Below are positions 8,643 to 16,036 of a stretch of 54,681 nucleotides of DNA, piece after piece. Positions within the stretch are counted from its first letter, which is position 1. Every line of letters starts with the position of its first letter. Under the pieces are notes generated by a model. The model saw nothing but the letters and a program-made list of their open reading frames with translations. It searched no databases and was not told where the DNA came from. The translations under genes and the position numbers were made by a program. The DNA lies in contig JACPUE010000038.1 of the NCBI GenBank assembly GCA_016192425.1, forward strand, positions 1 to 54,681, written 5' to 3'. The DNA is from Burkholderiales bacterium (lineage in GTDB: Bacteria; Pseudomonadota; Gammaproteobacteria; Burkholderiales; Burkholderiaceae_C).

Positions 8643-9182
8643 TTATCGAACAAAAGACTGTTGGGGGTCGATTTGCTTGACGCCTTCAGGTAGGGGGGCA
8701 GCCAGCGGCCACCAGCCATCGACCCTGCCCTCCATCAACCGCATGCCCGTGCCGTACAAAAGGCGGGCCAATAGCGCCTCGGTGCCCTGCATTTGCGCCA
8801 GCAACGCGCCAACCTCTGCCTGGGTGAGCACCGAAGGAATGCGTTTGGGTTGTTGGGGGCGCTGAATGTTTTGCATCCAAGGCAATTCGGTGTTCAGCAC
8901 ATCCCTGTAAAGAAACAGCAGCGCCGAAAGCGCCTGGTTGTGCGTACTGCTGGAGACATGCCGCTCGCTGGCCAGCATGGTCAAGAACGCCTGTACGTCG
9001 GCGGCGCCCATATCCCGTGGGTGGCGCATGGCGCCACCAGCCCGTGCCGACCAGCGCACGAAAAAGCGCACCCAGTAAACGTAGGATTTTTCGGTGCTGA
9101 GGCTATAGTGGCGGTAACGCAGGCACTCCCGAAGCTGATCCAGCAAGCGTGGGGAATGCAGGACAGGAGTGGAGGGTTTCAT
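8643..9182 (-). pseudogene. intI: Integron integrase (IntI), N-terminal half, 3'-truncated
   Basis: The 179 codons read on the minus strand from ATG 9182 match the N-terminal half of integron tyrosine recombinases: LLDQLRECLRYRHYSLSTEK, YVYWVRFFVRW, HPRDMGAADVQAFLTMLASE, RHVSSSTHNQALSALLFLYR and LPWMQNIQRP, then ARLLYGTGMRLMEG with the first catalytic Arg. Similarity stops there. The remaining 27 residues are unrelated, and the IntI-specific insert, the second Arg, the His and the nucleophile Tyr are missing (full length is about 320-340). It cannot recombine on its own. A LexA box lies 14 bases upstream, and the cassette region starts on the 5' side, as in every integron. Confidence 0.88.
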
Positions 9183-9195
9183 GGGATATTTATAC

Positions 9196-9211
9196 CTGTG
9201 TTTTTGCACAG
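9196..9211 (-). promoter_or_regulatory. LexA (SOS) box in the intI promoter
   Basis: CTGT (9196-9199), eight bases, ACAG (9208-9211) is a perfect CTGT-N8-ACAG LexA operator. It lies 14 bases before the intI ATG. Integron integrase promoters are known to carry such boxes so that DNA damage induces recombination. The control site has outlived the enzyme's catalytic half. Confidence 0.82.
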
Positions 9212-9323
9212 TGTATGACCGAGAGAGCCAAGCTGCAAGCGGCTTTCAGCGGTTTCGGTGGTCGGATGTATCCGGCTGCGTCGGTTTTATCCCGCAGGAT
9301 TTGCGGGATACATTACGTTAGCC
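9212..9323. other. Presumed attI region ending in core site GTTAGCC
   Basis: The DNA between the intI start and the first cassette ends with the core site G/TTAGCC (9317-9323), where IntI inserts cassettes. No RYYYAAC-type R'' lies in this stretch, so it reads as attI rather than another attC. It contains a perfect 9-bp hairpin, TATCCCGCA (9288-9296), loop of five, TGCGGGATA (9302-9310), and a second pairing option ATGTATCC (9266-9273) with GGATACAT (9306-9313). No ORF is supported here. Confidence 0.6.
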
Positions 9324-9353
9324 ATTTCATCAACTATTACCCTGGATGGAAAA

Positions 9354-9794
9354 ATGAGCACAAGACAAATTCATGTTTTTATTAGCCACTCATGGACATA
9401 TTCTGACCACTACGACACGCTGGCATCTTGGATATTTCAAGAACCTTGGTCTGTTGGTCAAGCATCTTTAGATTTTAGGAACTACTCAGTACCAAAAAAC
9501 GATCCCATTCATAATGCAAGAACGGACAAAGAATTAAAAGATGCGATTTACAAACAAATCGCGTTATCCCACGTCATCGTGATTCCAACAGGAATGTATG
9601 CTTCATACAGCAAATGGATAAAAAAAGAGGTTGAGGGTGCTATTGGATATACAAAACCAATCTTGTCAGTTACCCCTTGGGCTCAAGATAAGGAATCTAG
9701 CATCGTGACTGAAAATGCAGATAAAAATGTGGGGTGGAATAAACAGCCGCTCATAAATGCCATTTGGGAGCTTTACTACGAAAGAAATAAATAG
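9354..9794 (+). CDS. TIR-domain protein (MTH538/ThsB-like), putative defence signalling enzyme
   Basis: A 146-residue single-domain protein. HVFISHSW (7-14) is the first TIR strand and BB-like region; DDPIHN-type text appears as KNDPIHNARTDKELKDAI; HVIVIPTGMYASYSKWIKKE follows with a WxxxE motif (W88, E92), the position of the catalytic Glu in NAD-cleaving TIRs; KPILSVTPW ends the core. These features match the MTH538/ThsB-like branch used in Thoeris systems. TIRs of this branch make cyclic or modified ADP-ribose signals from NAD+. No ThsA (SIR2/SLOG) gene is nearby. ATG 9354 follows GGATGGA; the next gene starts 3 bases after the stop. AT-rich codon use marks it as acquired. Confidence 0.85.
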   Translation: MSTRQIHVFISHSWTYSDHYDTLASWIFQEPWSVGQASLDFRNYSVPKNDPIHNARTDKELKDAIYKQIALSHVIVIPTGMYASYSKWIKKEVEGAIGYTKPILSVTPWAQDKESSIVTENADKNVGWNKQPLINAIWELYYERNK

Positions 9795-9797
9795 AAA

Positions 9798-10289
9798 ATG
9801 GCAACTGAGCTAAATCTTCTGCGGCAGAGCAAAGAAGCTTACGGCAGCGAATTCGAGAAACATCTCTTTGAGCAATACAAGCTCTATGTCGAGATGGCTG
9901 ATCGAATCAGCGCAAGACGCATGCTAGCCAACTCGTTTTTTGTAGGTGTTCATACTGCCCTCATTACAGCATTTACTGTGCTGCTAAAAGAGAAAGTATT
10001 GCTGCCTACTCTTGTTGGTCTAGCGCCGTTTTTCGCGGTAATCCTGCTGTGTTTTGTTTGGTGGAGGGTTGTTCATTCATACCGCCAACTCAATTCAGGG
10101 AAATTCAAAGTAGTTCATGCGCTAGAGCAAATGCTTCCGGTAGCGCCATACGATGCCGAGTGGAGTGCTCTAGGAGGGGGAAAGAATCGAAAACTTTATC
10201 TTCCCCTGACCCATATTGAAAACTGGGTGCCAGTTTGTTTTGGCATTTTATATGCGCTTCTTGCTGCCACTTTGTACTGCAAGGGCTAA
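9798..10289 (+). CDS. Small three-helix membrane protein, RipA-like, partner of the TIR gene
   Basis: A 163-residue protein with a charged N-terminal helix (residues 15-43, EFEKHLFEQYKLYVEMADR, ISARR), then TM1 about 44-64, TM2 about 68-93, a cytosolic segment with YDAEWSALGGGKNRKL, and TM3 about 143-161. It resembles small oligomeric membrane proteins of the RipA type, and in general layout the SLATT-type pore effectors. That likeness is from memory and moderate. It begins 3 bases after the TIR stop, so the two are co-translated. The stop codon TAA is inside attC R''. A membrane-permeabilising effector role is inferred from the pairing only. Confidence 0.75.
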   Translation: MATELNLLRQSKEAYGSEFEKHLFEQYKLYVEMADRISARRMLANSFFVGVHTALITAFTVLLKEKVLLPTLVGLAPFFAVILLCFVWWRVVHSYRQLNSGKFKVVHALEQMLPVAPYDAEWSALGGGKNRKLYLPLTHIENWVPVCFGILYALLAATLYCKG

Positions 10290-10346
10290 CACTACGCTCC
10301 AAGGGACGCGCCGCAAGCGTCGCGCCCCTGAGCTTTTACGTTAAGC
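10284..10346 (+). mobile_element. attC recombination site of the TIR cassette
   Basis: R'' GGCTAAC (10284-10290), an imperfect inverted repeat, and R' GTTAAGC (10340-10346). The central arms GGGACGCGCCGC (10303-10314) and GCGTCGCGCCCC (10317-10328) pair with two mismatches, with unpaired bases of the kind that set strand choice. Length is 63 bases, within the normal attC range. Confidence 0.82.
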
Positions 10347-10477
10347 CAAATGCACTTGTCGCGAGCCACGGCAACCTTGCGACGATCGAGGAGCTAATCG
10401 CCGCGGGTACGGATTTGAATGCCTTGGATGCTCGTGGCCGGAGGCCAATCGATGTGGCACGCCGATCACAGCACTGA
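10341..10477 (+). pseudogene. Start of a second cassette with an ankyrin-like fragment
   Basis: Directly after the attC junction a frame reads KPNALVASHGNLATIEELIA, then AGTDLNALDARGRRPIDVAR, ending at TGA 10475-10477. GADxNAxDxxGRTPLxxA is the ankyrin repeat pattern and the match is good over one repeat. The frame has no ATG or GTG; an ATG at 10350 is out of frame. It is therefore read as a decayed or truncated cassette gene rather than an active one. No complete attC follows, so the 3' end of this cassette seems lost. Confidence 0.5.
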
Positions 10478-10507
10478 CAGGCGCATCCAACTGCGGTTCC
10501 CAGGTTC

Positions 10508-10568
10508 AATGGCCAGAATATTGACCTCAAATCGATATTCAATGGTCTAATAGCCAGAATGTTGGACT
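10508..10568 (+). promoter_or_regulatory. Direct repeats upstream of hipB, candidate operator
   Basis: GGCCAGAATATTGACC and AGCCAGAATGTTGGAC, about 41 bases apart, flank a GAATAT/ATATTC inverted repeat. The second copy covers the hipB start codon at 10559. HipB-type antitoxins repress their own operon, so these are likely binding sites. Confidence 0.45.
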
Positions 10569-10888
10569 TTGCTTTCTCCGCCAGCGATGAAATCACCGCA
10601 GCGTTGGGCCTGCGGCTCAAAGCAGTGCGCCTGTCGCAGTCGCTGACGCAGGCCGACCTGGCCAAGCGAGCCGGGATTTCGGTTGGCACGGTCAAGGCGC
10701 TCGAAAGAACTGGCCAGTCCTCCGTGGCATCGCTGGTTCGCGTCGTGCAGGCCTTGGGGTTGACCGACCAGCTGCAATCGCTGTTTGTACTTCAGGTGCA
10801 GTCGATTGCTGCAATGGAGCAAGCCCAGCGGGCCAAGCGTCAGCGGGCGCCGCGCAAGGCCCGGGTCACGGTGCGGAGCCAGCCATGA
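10559..10888 (+). CDS. hipB: HipB-like antitoxin, XRE-family regulator
   Basis: A 109-residue protein with one Cro/CI-type HTH: GLRLKAVRLSQSLTQADLAK then RAGISVGTVKALERTGQSS. A basic tail (RAKRQRAPRKARVTVRSQP) follows. Its stop overlaps the hipA ATG at 10885 by four bases (ATGA). HipB proteins dimerise on operator DNA and hold HipA inactive. The start at 10559 has no strong ribosome binding site and lies inside a repeated motif, so translation may itself be under repression. Confidence 0.87.
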   Translation: MLDFAFSASDEITAALGLRLKAVRLSQSLTQADLAKRAGISVGTVKALERTGQSSVASLVRVVQALGLTDQLQSLFVLQVQSIAAMEQAQRAKRQRAPRKARVTVRSQP

Positions 10889-12111
10889 AGAAGCTGCGGG
10901 TGTTCTACGAAGGCTGGGGCGAACGTTGGCCACTGGCCGCCCTGGCAGACGATGGCCGACACCTGCTGTTTGAGTACAGCGCAGAGGCGCTTGCACAGGG
11001 GCTGGAGCTTTCGCCCAGGCACCTGGCCCTCAGGGGCCAAGCCTACGGCGGTTTTCCAGAGCACCAGATGCGCTTGCCGGGCCTGGTGGCCGATGCCCTG
11101 CCCGATGGCTGGGGGCTGATGCTCATGGACCGGCTGTTTCGCAAAAGCGGGCGTGCACCAGCGGGGTTGTCGCCCCTGGAGCGCCTGGCGTTCATCGGCG
11201 CCAGGGCCATGGGTGCATTGACGTTCGAGCCCGCCGACCCGTTGGCCCTGTCTGGCGAGGATGTGCAGCTGTTGGAGCTGGCACAGCAGGCCCAGGCGGT
11301 GATTGCCGGAAAGGACACCGAAGCGTTGAAGGCCCTGGCGCTGATGGGAGGTTCACCCCATGGGGCGCGGCCCAAGGTGCTGGTCTTTCGCGATCTGCAC
11401 ACCGGTCACATGAGCAACCAACCGTTTGCAGGTGCCGGGGCGTGGCTGGTCAAGTTCCAGGCGCAGGCGGAGCACAAAGAGGTCTGCGCTGTTGAAAACC
11501 TCTACGCCGATTTGGCGCGCGCTTTTGGGTTGGACATTCCGGCCACCCATTACTTCGACCTGGACCCAAAGCTGGCGGGCTTTGGCATCGAACGCTTTGA
11601 CGTCGAGCGCGGTATGCGTGTGCCTGTGCACACGCTGGCCGGCTTGTTGCACGCCAATTTCCGGGTGCCGTCGGCGGTGGACTACACCACCTTCCTCCGA
11701 GCCACCCGGTTTCTCACCCGCAGCCAGGCCGAGGTGAACAAGGCGTATGAGCGGGCGGTGTTCAACGTCGTGTTCAACAACCGTGACGACCACGCCAAGA
11801 ACATTTCATTCCGGCTGTCACGGGACCGGACCTGGCACCTCGCCCCGGCCTACGACTTGACCTACTGCGCGGGCCCCGGCGGCGAACACCAGATGGATGT
11901 CTGCGGCGAAGGGCGCGCCATCACACGCAGCCACATGATGGACCTGGCCAAGCAAGGGGATGTGCCCGTGGGATTTGCGCAGAACAGCTTGGAACGCGCC
12001 ATCAGCCTGGCCGACGAGCTTCCAACGATGGCGAAGAACCATCCGATTCGTCAGACCACATTGCGCACCATCAGGTCAGCGGTCGAGGGCCATCGGGCGC
12101 GGCTTCGTTAG
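10885..12111 (+). CDS. hipA: HipA-like Ser/Thr kinase toxin
   Basis: A 408-residue protein with an N-terminal HipA subdomain (MKKLRVFYEGWGERWPLAA) followed by the kinase. The Ser/Gly-rich loop GGSPHGARPK (about 155-164), the catalytic loop NNRDDHAKN (about 298-306) and the metal-binding PAYDLT (321-326) are all present, so the enzyme should be active. E. coli HipA phosphorylates glutamyl-tRNA synthetase and causes growth arrest; the target here is unknown. It overlaps hipB by four bases. It adds a third toxin-antitoxin module to the window. Confidence 0.9.
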   Translation: MKKLRVFYEGWGERWPLAALADDGRHLLFEYSAEALAQGLELSPRHLALRGQAYGGFPEHQMRLPGLVADALPDGWGLMLMDRLFRKSGRAPAGLSPLERLAFIGARAMGALTFEPADPLALSGEDVQLLELAQQAQAVIAGKDTEALKALALMGGSPHGARPKVLVFRDLHTGHMSNQPFAGAGAWLVKFQAQAEHKEVCAVENLYADLARAFGLDIPATHYFDLDPKLAGFGIERFDVERGMRVPVHTLAGLLHANFRVPSAVDYTTFLRATRFLTRSQAEVNKAYERAVFNVVFNNRDDHAKNISFRLSRDRTWHLAPAYDLTYCAGPGGEHQMDVCGEGRAITRSHMMDLAKQGDVPVGFAQNSLERAISLADELPTMAKNHPIRQTTLRTIRSAVEGHRARLR

Positions 12112-12179
12112 TCGGCCTGGTTCTCCCGTCGGATGGGTTCCGCATCGCGCCGTTCCAAAGCAACGTAAGTGTGCCAATT

Positions 12180-12236
12180 GCTATCAAATCAATAGCTGCT
12201 AGCGCTTGCAGGATATGCCTTAGAGGCTAATTTCTC
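12180..12236. repeat. Comamonadaceae-type intergenic repeat, copy 4
   Basis: GCTATCAAATCAATAGCTGC then TAGCGCTTGCAGGATATGCC and TTAGAGGC. This is the clearest copy: GCTAT..ATAGC forms one arm pair and AGCGCT is the second block. Orientation is opposite to copies 1-3. It separates hipA from ppsR. Confidence 0.65.
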
Positions 12237-12286
12237 GCAAAATCTCCCGGCCGACCTCCATACCCGTCCCTGTCCACCCGCGCAGA

Positions 12287-13108
12287 TCAATACACCAAGC
12301 GCTCCGGCCGAATCTCCTGCAGGATGGTCGTGGCGATTTCTTCGATGGACTTGGTGGTGGACGACAGCCAGCGGATGCCCGCGCGGCGCATCATGGCTTC
12401 GGCCTCGGCCACTTCGTGGCGGCAGTTCTGCAGGCTGGCGTAGCGGGAGTCGGGGCGGCGTTCGCTGCGGATTTCGGACAGGCGCTCGGGGCTGATGGTC
12501 AGGCCGAAAATCTTTTTGCGGTAGGGCACCAGCGCGGGCGGGAGCTGGCGGCGTTCGAAGTCTTCGGGGATCAGCGGGTAGTTGGCCGCCTTCAGGCCGT
12601 GCTGCATGGCGAGGTACAGGCTGGTGGGGGTTTTGCCGCTGCGGCTCACGCCCACCAGGATGACGTCGGCGCCTTCCAGGTCGTGGTGGGTCTGGCCGTC
12701 GTCGTGTGCCAGGCTGAAGTTGATGGCTTCGATGCGGTCGTGGTATTCCTTGCTTTTGCTGATGTCCGAAAAGCGCCCCACGCGGTGGTGCGACTTGATG
12801 CCCAGCTCCACCTCCAGCGGGTGCACGAAGGTGCCGAACATGTCCAGCAGCATGCCTTTGCAGCCGTCCTGTATGACCTTGAGCACGTCCATGTTCACCA
12901 GCGTGGTGAAGACGATGCACTTGCGCCCTTCCAGCTCGGCTGTGTGGTTGATCTGGCGCACGGCCTGGTGGGCCTTGTCCACGGTGTCGATGAAGGGCAG
13001 GCGCACGTGGCGGGGCTTCATTTCAAACTGCGCCAGGATGGCGTTGCCGAAGGTTTCGGCGGTGATCCCGGTGCCATCGGATACGAAAAAGACGGTTCGT
13101 GTGTGCAT
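12287..13108 (-). CDS. ppsR: PEP synthase regulatory protein (bifunctional kinase/pyrophosphorylase)
   Basis: A 273-residue protein of the DUF299 family. [15 protein letters not shown] is the family signature and GVSRSGKT (153-160) its P-loop. The enzyme uses ADP to phosphorylate, and phosphate to dephosphorylate, a Thr next to the catalytic His of PEP synthase. It is divergent from ppsA across a 200-base gap, the expected partnership. Start ATG at 13108. Length is normal for the family. Confidence 0.95.
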   Translation of the reverse strand: MHTRTVFFVSDGTGITAETFGNAILAQFEMKPRHVRLPFIDTVDKAHQAVRQINHTAELEGRKCIVFTTLVNMDVLKVIQDGCKGMLLDMFGTFVHPLEVELGIKSHHRVGRFSDISKSKEYHDRIEAINFSLAHDDGQTHHDLEGADVILVGVSRSGKTPTSLYLAMQHGLKAANYPLIPEDFERRQLPPALVPYRKKIFGLTISPERLSEIRSERRPDSRYASLQNCRHEVAEAEAMMRRAGIRWLSSTTKSIEEIATTILQEIRPERLVY

Positions 13109-13154
13109 ATAGGGGGTTTTCCTGAGCGTCAGGCTATCGCCAGTAGGCAGGGCC

Positions 13155-13160
13155 TACAAT
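13155..13160 (+). promoter_or_regulatory. Candidate -10 element for ppsA
   Basis: TACAAT inside CCTACAATCGTCGCCAA. The same text recurs before surE (32022). No good -35 hexamer is seen at 16-18 bases upstream, so confidence is limited. Confidence 0.35.
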
Positions 13161-13309
13161 CGTCGCCAATTTATCTGAATTCTCACCATGTCCCGCGCTT
13201 ACGGCCTACAACCACAACGACAAAGCCGAGTCCCGCGCGCGCATGCCCGTCCATCGCTCCTTCTCCAGGGCATGGGCGCAGACCCGGTTTTAACTTCTGG
13301 AGCTTTCCC

Positions 13310-15700
13310 ATGTCTGCACTTTTCAGCCCGACCGCCCTGGTCGTTCCGTTTGAAAACCTGAGAATGACCGACGTCGAGGCGGTTGGCGGCAAGAACGCCA
13401 GCCTCGGCGAGATGATCTCGCAGTTGCCCCAGGGCGTGCGCGTGCCCACGGGCTTCGCCACCACGGCCCACGCTTTCCGCGCATTCCTGGCCTATGACGG
13501 CCTGGCCGACCGGATCAGCCAGAAGCTCGCCGCCCTCGACACCGAGGACGTGCGCGCGCTGGCGCAGGTGGGCGCCGAGATCCGTGCCATGGTCGAGGCC
13601 CAGCCTTTCCCGGCCGATCTGGAGCAGGCCATCCGCGAGGAGTTTGCGCGCCTGTCCGCCGGCAATCCGCACGCCAGCTTTGCCGTGCGCTCGTCCGCCA
13701 CGGCGGAGGATCTGCCCGACGCTTCGTTCGCCGGCCAGCAGGAAACCTTTTTGAACGTGCACGGCATCGACGAGGTGCTGCACAAGATGAAGGAGGTGTT
13801 CGCCTCCCTCTACAACGACCGCGCCATCAGCTACCGCGTGCACAAGGGCTTTGCGCACGACGTGGTGGCCTTGTCGGCGGGCGTGCAGCGCATGGTGCGT
13901 TCCGACCTGGGCGCGGCGGGTGTGATGTTCACCATCGACACCGAGAGCGGCTTCGAGGACGTGGTGTTCATCACCAGCAGCTACGGCCTGGGCGAAACGG
14001 TGGTGCAGGGCGCCGTAAACCCCGACGAGTTCTACGTGCACAAGCCCATGCTCAAGGCGGGCAAGCAGGCGGTGATCCGCCGCAACCTCGGCAGCAAGCT
14101 GATCCAGATGGTCTTCTCCACGCCCGACGAGAAGAAGGCCACGGGCAAGCTGGTCAAGACCATCGACGTGCCGGCCGAGCAGCGCAACCGCTATTCGCTG
14201 ACCGACGCCGAGGTGGCGCAACTGGCGCACTACGCGCTGGTGATCGAGCAGCACTACGGCCGCCCCATGGACATCGAATGGGGCAAGGACGGCGAAGACG
14301 GCCAACTCTACATCCTGCAGGCGCGCCCCGAGACGGTGAAGAGCCAGGTCCAGGGCCAGGCCGAGCTGCGCTACAAGCTCAAGGGCACCGGCACGGTGCT
14401 GGCCGAGGGCCGCGCCATTGGCCAGAAGATCGGCACCGGCCCGGTGCGCCTGGTGCACAACATTTCCGAGATGGACAAGGTGCAGCCCGGCGACGTGCTC
14501 GTCACCGACATGACCGACCCCAACTGGGAGCCGGTGATGAAGCGCGCCAGCGCCATCGTCACCAACCGCGGCGGGCGCACCTGCCACGCCGCCATCATTG
14601 CGCGCGAGCTGGGCATTCCGGCCGTGGTGGGCTGCGGCAACGCTACCGACAAGCTGAGCGACGGCACCCTGGTGACCGTGAGCTGCGCCGAGGGCGACAC
14701 CGGCAAGATCTACGACGGCCTGCTGGAGACCGAGGTCACCGAGGTGCAGCGCGGCGCCATGCCGCCCATCAAGACCAAGATCATGATGAACGTGGGCAAC
14801 CCGCAGCTCGCCTTTGACTTCTGCCAGCTGCCCAACGAGGGCGTGGGCCTGGCGCGGCTGGAGTTCATCATCAACAACAACATCGGCGTGCACCCCAAGG
14901 CCATCCTGGACTACCCGCAGATCGACGCCGACCTGAAGAAGGCCGTGGAATCGGTTGCCCGGGGCCATGCCTCGCCCCGCGCCTTCTATGTGGACAAGGT
15001 GGCCGAGGGCGTGGCCACCATTGCGGCGGCCTTCTGGCCCAAGCCGGTGATCGTGCGCCTGTCGGACTTCAAGAGCAACGAGTACCGCAAGCTCATCGGC
15101 GGCAGCCGCTACGAGCCCGAGGAAGAAAACCCCATGCTGGGCTTCCGCGGTGCGGCGCGCTATGTGAGCGCGGACTTCGGTGAAGCCTTTGCCATGGAGT
15201 GCGAGGCGCTCAAGCGCGTGCGCAACGACATGGGCCTGACCAACGTGCAGGTGATGGTGCCCTTCGTGCGCACGCTGGGCCAGGCCGAGCGCGTGACCAA
15301 GCTGCTGGCGCAGCATGGCCTGCAGCGCGGCGAGAACGAGCTCAAGCTCATCATGATGTGCGAGATCCCGAGCAACGCCATCCTGGCCGAGCGCTTCCTG
15401 GAATTCTTCGACGGCTTCTCCATCGGCTCCAACGACCTGACCCAGCTCACCCTGGGCCTGGACCGCGACTCGGGCCTGGAGCTGCTGGCTGCAGACTTCG
15501 ACGAGCGCGACCCGGCCGTCGAGGCGCTGATCCACCTGGCCATCAAGGCCTGCCGCGCGCAGGGCAAGTACATCGGCATCTGCGGCCAGGGCCCCAGCGA
15601 CCACCCCGACTTTGCCCAGTGGCTGGCCAAGGAGGGCATCACCTCCATCTCGCTCAACCCCGACAGCGTGATTGCCACCTGGCAGCAACTCGCGAACTGA
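13310..15700 (+). CDS. ppsA: Phosphoenolpyruvate synthase
   Basis: A 796-residue enzyme making PEP from pyruvate and ATP for gluconeogenesis. Order of parts: nucleotide-binding domain ([10 protein letters not shown] near residue 25, [19 protein letters not shown] near 127), swivelling phospho-His domain with [14 protein letters not shown] (His 426), and C-terminal PEP/pyruvate barrel with [17 protein letters not shown] and [12 protein letters not shown]. The Thr just before the catalytic His is the PpsR target. ATG 13310 follows CTGGAGCTTTCCC. Length is typical. Confidence 0.96.
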   Translation: MSALFSPTALVVPFENLRMTDVEAVGGKNASLGEMISQLPQGVRVPTGFATTAHAFRAFLAYDGLADRISQKLAALDTEDVRALAQVGAEIRAMVEAQPFPADLEQAIREEFARLSAGNPHASFAVRSSATAEDLPDASFAGQQETFLNVHGIDEVLHKMKEVFASLYNDRAISYRVHKGFAHDVVALSAGVQRMVRSDLGAAGVMFTIDTESGFEDVVFITSSYGLGETVVQGAVNPDEFYVHKPMLKAGKQAVIRRNLGSKLIQMVFSTPDEKKATGKLVKTIDVPAEQRNRYSLTDAEVAQLAHYALVIEQHYGRPMDIEWGKDGEDGQLYILQARPETVKSQVQGQAELRYKLKGTGTVLAEGRAIGQKIGTGPVRLVHNISEMDKVQPGDVLVTDMTDPNWEPVMKRASAIVTNRGGRTCHAAIIARELGIPAVVGCGNATDKLSDGTLVTVSCAEGDTGKIYDGLLETEVTEVQRGAMPPIKTKIMMNVGNPQLAFDFCQLPNEGVGLARLEFIINNNIGVHPKAILDYPQIDADLKKAVESVARGHASPRAFYVDKVAEGVATIAAAFWPKPVIVRLSDFKSNEYRKLIGGSRYEPEEENPMLGFRGAARYVSADFGEAFAMECEALKRVRNDMGLTNVQVMVPFVRTLGQAERVTKLLAQHGLQRGENELKLIMMCEIPSNAILAERFLEFFDGFSIGSNDLTQLTLGLDRDSGLELLAADFDERDPAVEALIHLAIKACRAQGKYIGICGQGPSDHPDFAQWLAKEGITSISLNPDSVIATWQQLAN

Positions 15701-15709
15701 TAGCCCAGC

Positions 15710-16036
15710 ATGCAGCCACCGTCGCAAGACCCCGGCCAGGAGCAGGCCCACCTGTTCCCGCCGGACTTGCACGATGTGCGCCACCTGCAGCTCAAGGCGG
15801 TGCTGCTGCTCTTGTGGGTGCTGGTGTCCTTTGTGGCCATGTACTTTGCGCGCGATCTGGCCAGCATCGTGGTGGCGGGCTGGCCGCTGGGCTACTGGAT
15901 TGCAGCGCAGGGCGGGGTGCTGGTGTTCATCGGCATCGTGGTGGCCTACGGCTGGGCCATGAACCGGCTGGAGCGCCTGGACGCGCAGGCCGCAGCGGCT
16001 GCGCCTGCTTCTCCCCCATCGGCGGGCCATGGCTAA
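15710..16036 (+). CDS. Small subunit of sodium:solute symporter (DUF4212)
   Basis: A 108-residue protein with two membrane helices (about LKAVLLLLWVLVSFVAMYF and the GYWIAAQGGVLVFIGIVV segment) joined by a short loop, then an Ala-rich tail. This is the DUF4212 / sodium symporter small-subunit pattern. It starts 9 bases after ppsA and its stop (16034-16036) overlaps the ATG of the large subunit at 16029 by eight bases. Such pairs import small carboxylates or related solutes with Na+. Confidence 0.85.
   Translation: MQPPSQDPGQEQAHLFPPDLHDVRHLQLKAVLLLLWVLVSFVAMYFARDLASIVVAGWPLGYWIAAQGGVLVFIGIVVAYGWAMNRLERLDAQAAAAAPASPPSAGHG

Larger units (their letters stand above)
9318..10340 (+). mobile_element. 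Intact integron gene cassette carrying TIR plus membrane protein genes
   Basis: The cassette runs from TTAGCC (9318) to the last G before TTAAGC (10340), 1023 bases. Both junctions read ACGTTA(A)GCCA. The 5' core GTTAGCC is the exact reverse complement of the R'' box GGCTAAC (10284-10290) of its own attC, which is what a cassette circle would rebuild on excision. The first ORF starts 36 bases inside the cassette and the second ORF ends within R'', both normal for cassettes. The DNA is clearly more AT-rich than either flank. Confidence 0.82.

Noticed and set aside
9354-10289. Naming the pair a Thoeris system
   Set aside because: The TIR is of the ThsB-like branch, but no ThsA-type effector is adjacent; the partner is a membrane protein of another kind.
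10485-10567. ATCCAAC and GTTGGAC as a possible second attC
   Set aside because: The boxes fit the core consensus and complement poorly with the expected GCTTAAC; the DNA between does not fold as attC arms, and GTTGGAC is part of the hipB start.
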